DNA of 64,000 nt, taken from positions 16,594,707 through 16,658,706 of the forward strand of contig JAKJHU010000005.1 of the NCBI GenBank assembly GCA_022316685.1. Reading direction: 5' to 3'. Positions within the stretch are counted from its first letter, which is position 1; every line of letters begins with the position of its first letter. A program made the translations under genes and the position numbers. Positions 61,648 to 64,000 of the stretch are shown here, one piece after another. The notes under the pieces were generated by a model, which did no database searches, was not told the origin of the DNA, and saw only the letters and a list, made by a program, of their open reading frames with translations. Source of the stretch: Progne subis subis (lineage: Eukaryota; Chordata; Aves; Passeriformes; Hirundinidae).

Positions 61648-63391
61648 AACAAGCAGAACATTTCAGCCGGCATTAGCAGGGGCCACACACCAGGCAAGCA
61701 CACAGAGGGACAGCTGTGATCAGAAGAACCTGGCCTGTTGGCCATGCTCTGCCCTTCCTGGCTCCCAGCAGGGCAGCTGGAGACCAAGCAGAGAGAACAT
61801 GCAGAACAGGGGACCCAAGCCTGACCTGGAAACCTGAGTGGCCTTTTCTCTTACTCCTGAAACCTGTGGGTTTGACTTTTCTCTCATAAGAAGAAATATT
61901 ATACTGACAGGAAAAATATTTACAGATGTCACTTTTCAAGATACCTTTTTCTTTCCCCTCTCGAGCTCCAGTCCAGTGATTCTCAATCTTTGCTAGTAAA
62001 GCAGCTACATTTTCATTTCCCTTTGCCCTCGTGCTGTGGCACTGTCAGAAGGTGAGGAATGTGGTAAAGGCCTAGTGAGGGTGATCACACGTCCCTGGAA
62101 GTCCTGCCTCAGCATCTCCTCTCACTCTCCAACTTTCTCTTCATGAGGTCTTACAGCTGCAAGTGAGCCATGGATGCTCCCAGCACTCAACAACTCAGCA
62201 TCCTCACCCATACCTGCTGTGGCACAAGTGTCATGCCTGCTGACCAGCTAGTGCTATCACTTTGGGCTTGTGCTGGTGTCTCTGGGAGAGCAGCTTTGTG
62301 CTTCTTTCTAATAATCACACTGCTGATCACACCATCACCACACCATCACACCTACACTGCATTGTAGGAATAGGGTCTTTACAGATTTATATCATGTTCT
62401 TCTGTTCTAAACACACCTTTGTTCACATTTCCACTCCCAGTGCAACATCAAGAGAATGAGGAACCTTCTGGTTTGTTGCAATAGGCAGTGCCTATGGGCT
62501 TCACAGCCTTAGGGGTGTGGTGGAGGTTTAAATATCTCACTGTTAGAGGAACCCTCTAGAAAAGAAGCAAAAAACTTGCAGAGTACAGAACTCTCTCCTG
62601 ATAGATTTCAAATTTTCTGAAAGATTACCAGCCTCTGTCTCTACATATTTAAAAATACAATCAAAAAAATCAGGGCAGGTCCACCAGGAAAAAATATGCA
62701 TTAAAAAAGACAAAAAATGCACACACTTTTGGTGCCCAAGGGTTCTTTTGGGAGCACTAAATCCAAAAACAGCAACAAAAAATTAGATCTGTCCTTGATT
62801 CCTTGATCAAAAAACTTTCTGTCACGAAACAAATACTATTGCTTTCCAGGTGTTTGTCAAGCAAGAGACTGGTAATTATGGGACATTTCTACAATCCATA
62901 AGCAAGAAAAATTCAAAAGACATTTGATATAAGATACATGAAGCAATTGTAAAGCAATGCATCTGTGAAATCCATTATGGCAAACAACTTACGAGGAATT
63001 TTAAAACACTGGGAACATGCAGAGGAGGTTCAGCAAGCTTCTAAGCTTCACAAACTTAGAATGTTTGCTGTGTAGAGTTATGGTGCTTTGCAAAAAAACC
63101 AAAAAATATTTCTTCACGATGTTTGTTCCTTGTTTTTCCTCATCATCTAAGAACACCAAAATGTTCCACGAAGCAGGATATTTGCTCTGCTCAGTTCAAA
63201 GTATCAGAATATATATGCAAATTGAAGAGATTAAGTAAATCAAGTCATAAACAATTCTGAACTCAATATGCACCTCACAAAAATATGCTGTCTTACAGTT
63301 CTGTGTTCAAAAACTGTTGCTTGAGTTGGTTTCTGAAGTTCTTACTGTATTGAGGGAATATAAGTTCTGGCATCTCCTTCAAGAAAAATGG
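61648..63391. other. Unassigned non-coding stretch
   Basis: The part at 61.66-62.30 kb is moderately GC-rich with opposing frames and no recognisable product. Beyond 62.6 kb the sequence becomes AT-rich with A-runs. A small CATCACCA-type repeat lies at about 62330-62352. Confidence 0.45.

Positions 63392-63429
<38 letters not shown>
63392..63429 (+). repeat. Poly(A) tract, A38
   Basis: Longest homopolymer in the window: 38 uninterrupted A, followed by GGAAGGAAAAC. No upstream AATAAA at cleavage distance and no flanking duplication, so a retroposed origin is not supported. Confidence 0.96.
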
Positions 63430-63431
<2 letters not shown>

Positions 63432-64000
63432 AAGGAAAACTACCAGGAAGGCTGGAGGATCTGTAAGCATCCACCATCTGTTGGCTGGTAACAAGCAGAC
63501 TTTAAGATTTAGAGGCAATTAAATTAGAATTCTGTTTCCTTTTAAAGTATGGATGGTTCAGACTTGGAGTCCCTTCCTTCCTCTACCCCAAAGGAACTTC
63601 CAGCTGCCTCCCTTAGCTGACTCCATGGAAGTGCAGGCCAATGGCAGCCACAATTTCTTTCCTGGCATGCACAGACATTAACCATTTACATCAGTGAAAC
63701 ATAAATCTGGGCGCATAATGGCATCACATATCAATCAAAACAAGCCAGATACTAGAAACCATCACAAAACCTGAAGATTGATAGGGGAATAAAGACAGGA
63801 TCAAAGGCCATAGTTCTCACCTAAATGAGAGCTTTTCCACTGTTCCCCACTTGTGCTATTTCCTTTTCTTCCGACAAAAGCTCTCCTTCTCAAAGACTTT
63901 AGTGTGGCTTGGTCACCAGGTTTTGTCACTTCAGGTTATGGAGGGTGGCTTTCCCCAAGTCCACCCTGACCACAGGCCATGTGCAGCAGGCCAGTAGGTT
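63430..64000. other. Unassigned non-coding sequence
   Basis: Unique-looking sequence to the window edge. I see no exon, repeat family or notable motif in it. Confidence 0.5.

Noticed and set aside
63392..63429. A38 as the tail of a processed pseudogene
   Set aside because: No upstream poly(A) signal at the right distance, no recognisable coding sequence upstream and no flanking target-site duplication.

Overview
The window looks like non-coding DNA from a bird, most likely a songbird. The evidence is the set of repeats. There are three CR1 LINE pieces: two 3' ends with the characteristic terminus and one ORF2 piece. There are also at least six LTR relics that I recognise, with varying confidence, as avian endogenous-retrovirus LTR families. 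I see no L1 or Alu, and the background is AT-rich with few CpGs. I found no convincing protein-coding exon chain, tRNA, rRNA, CRISPR array or complete mobile element. The longest open frames are about 100-136 codons. They overlap repeats, microsatellites or each other on opposite strands, and none resembles a known protein. The window is best read as intergenic or deep-intron sequence.

Layout: 0.5-1.1 kb is a degraded ERVL-type LTR (+). 3.75-3.82 kb is a perfect 35-bp tandem duplication. 5.15-5.5 kb is an AT-rich stretch with dense motifs that could be a conserved non-coding element. 14.85-16.0 kb is an LTR of about 1.15 kb (+), followed at 16.42-16.89 kb by a second LTR of another family on the minus strand. 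22.5-23.0 kb is a probable ERVL LTR relic (-), directly followed by a decayed CR1 ORF2 piece (+) to 23.64 kb. 31.3-31.85 kb is a solo LTR (-) with a short target-site duplication. 35.74-35.90 kb resembles the core of an ancient MIR SINE (-). 41.5-41.9 kb is an internally deleted CR1 3' end. 46.8-47.06 kb is a long TTTC/pyrimidine tract, 49.11-49.16 kb a T22-G10 junction, and 49.89-50.04 kb a three-phase trinucleotide microsatellite. 53.61-54.30 kb is a solo LTR (+) bounded by a 10-bp direct repeat. 61.05-61.65 kb is poly(A) followed by a CR1 3' end. Several homopolymer A/T tracts are scattered throughout; the longest is A38 at 63.39 kb.

No genes work together here that can be read from sequence. 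Activity, if any, would be regulatory. Candidates are a perfect IR0 nuclear-receptor-type palindrome (25.44 kb), two predicted G-quadruplexes (29.75 and 49.13 kb), an 11-bp-stem hairpin (47.48 kb), a CTCF-like site (51.93 kb), X-box-like sites, and transcription signals inside LTRs. I did not find a previously undescribed biological system, and the findings are scored accordingly. Family assignments rest on recognition from memory and were not searched.
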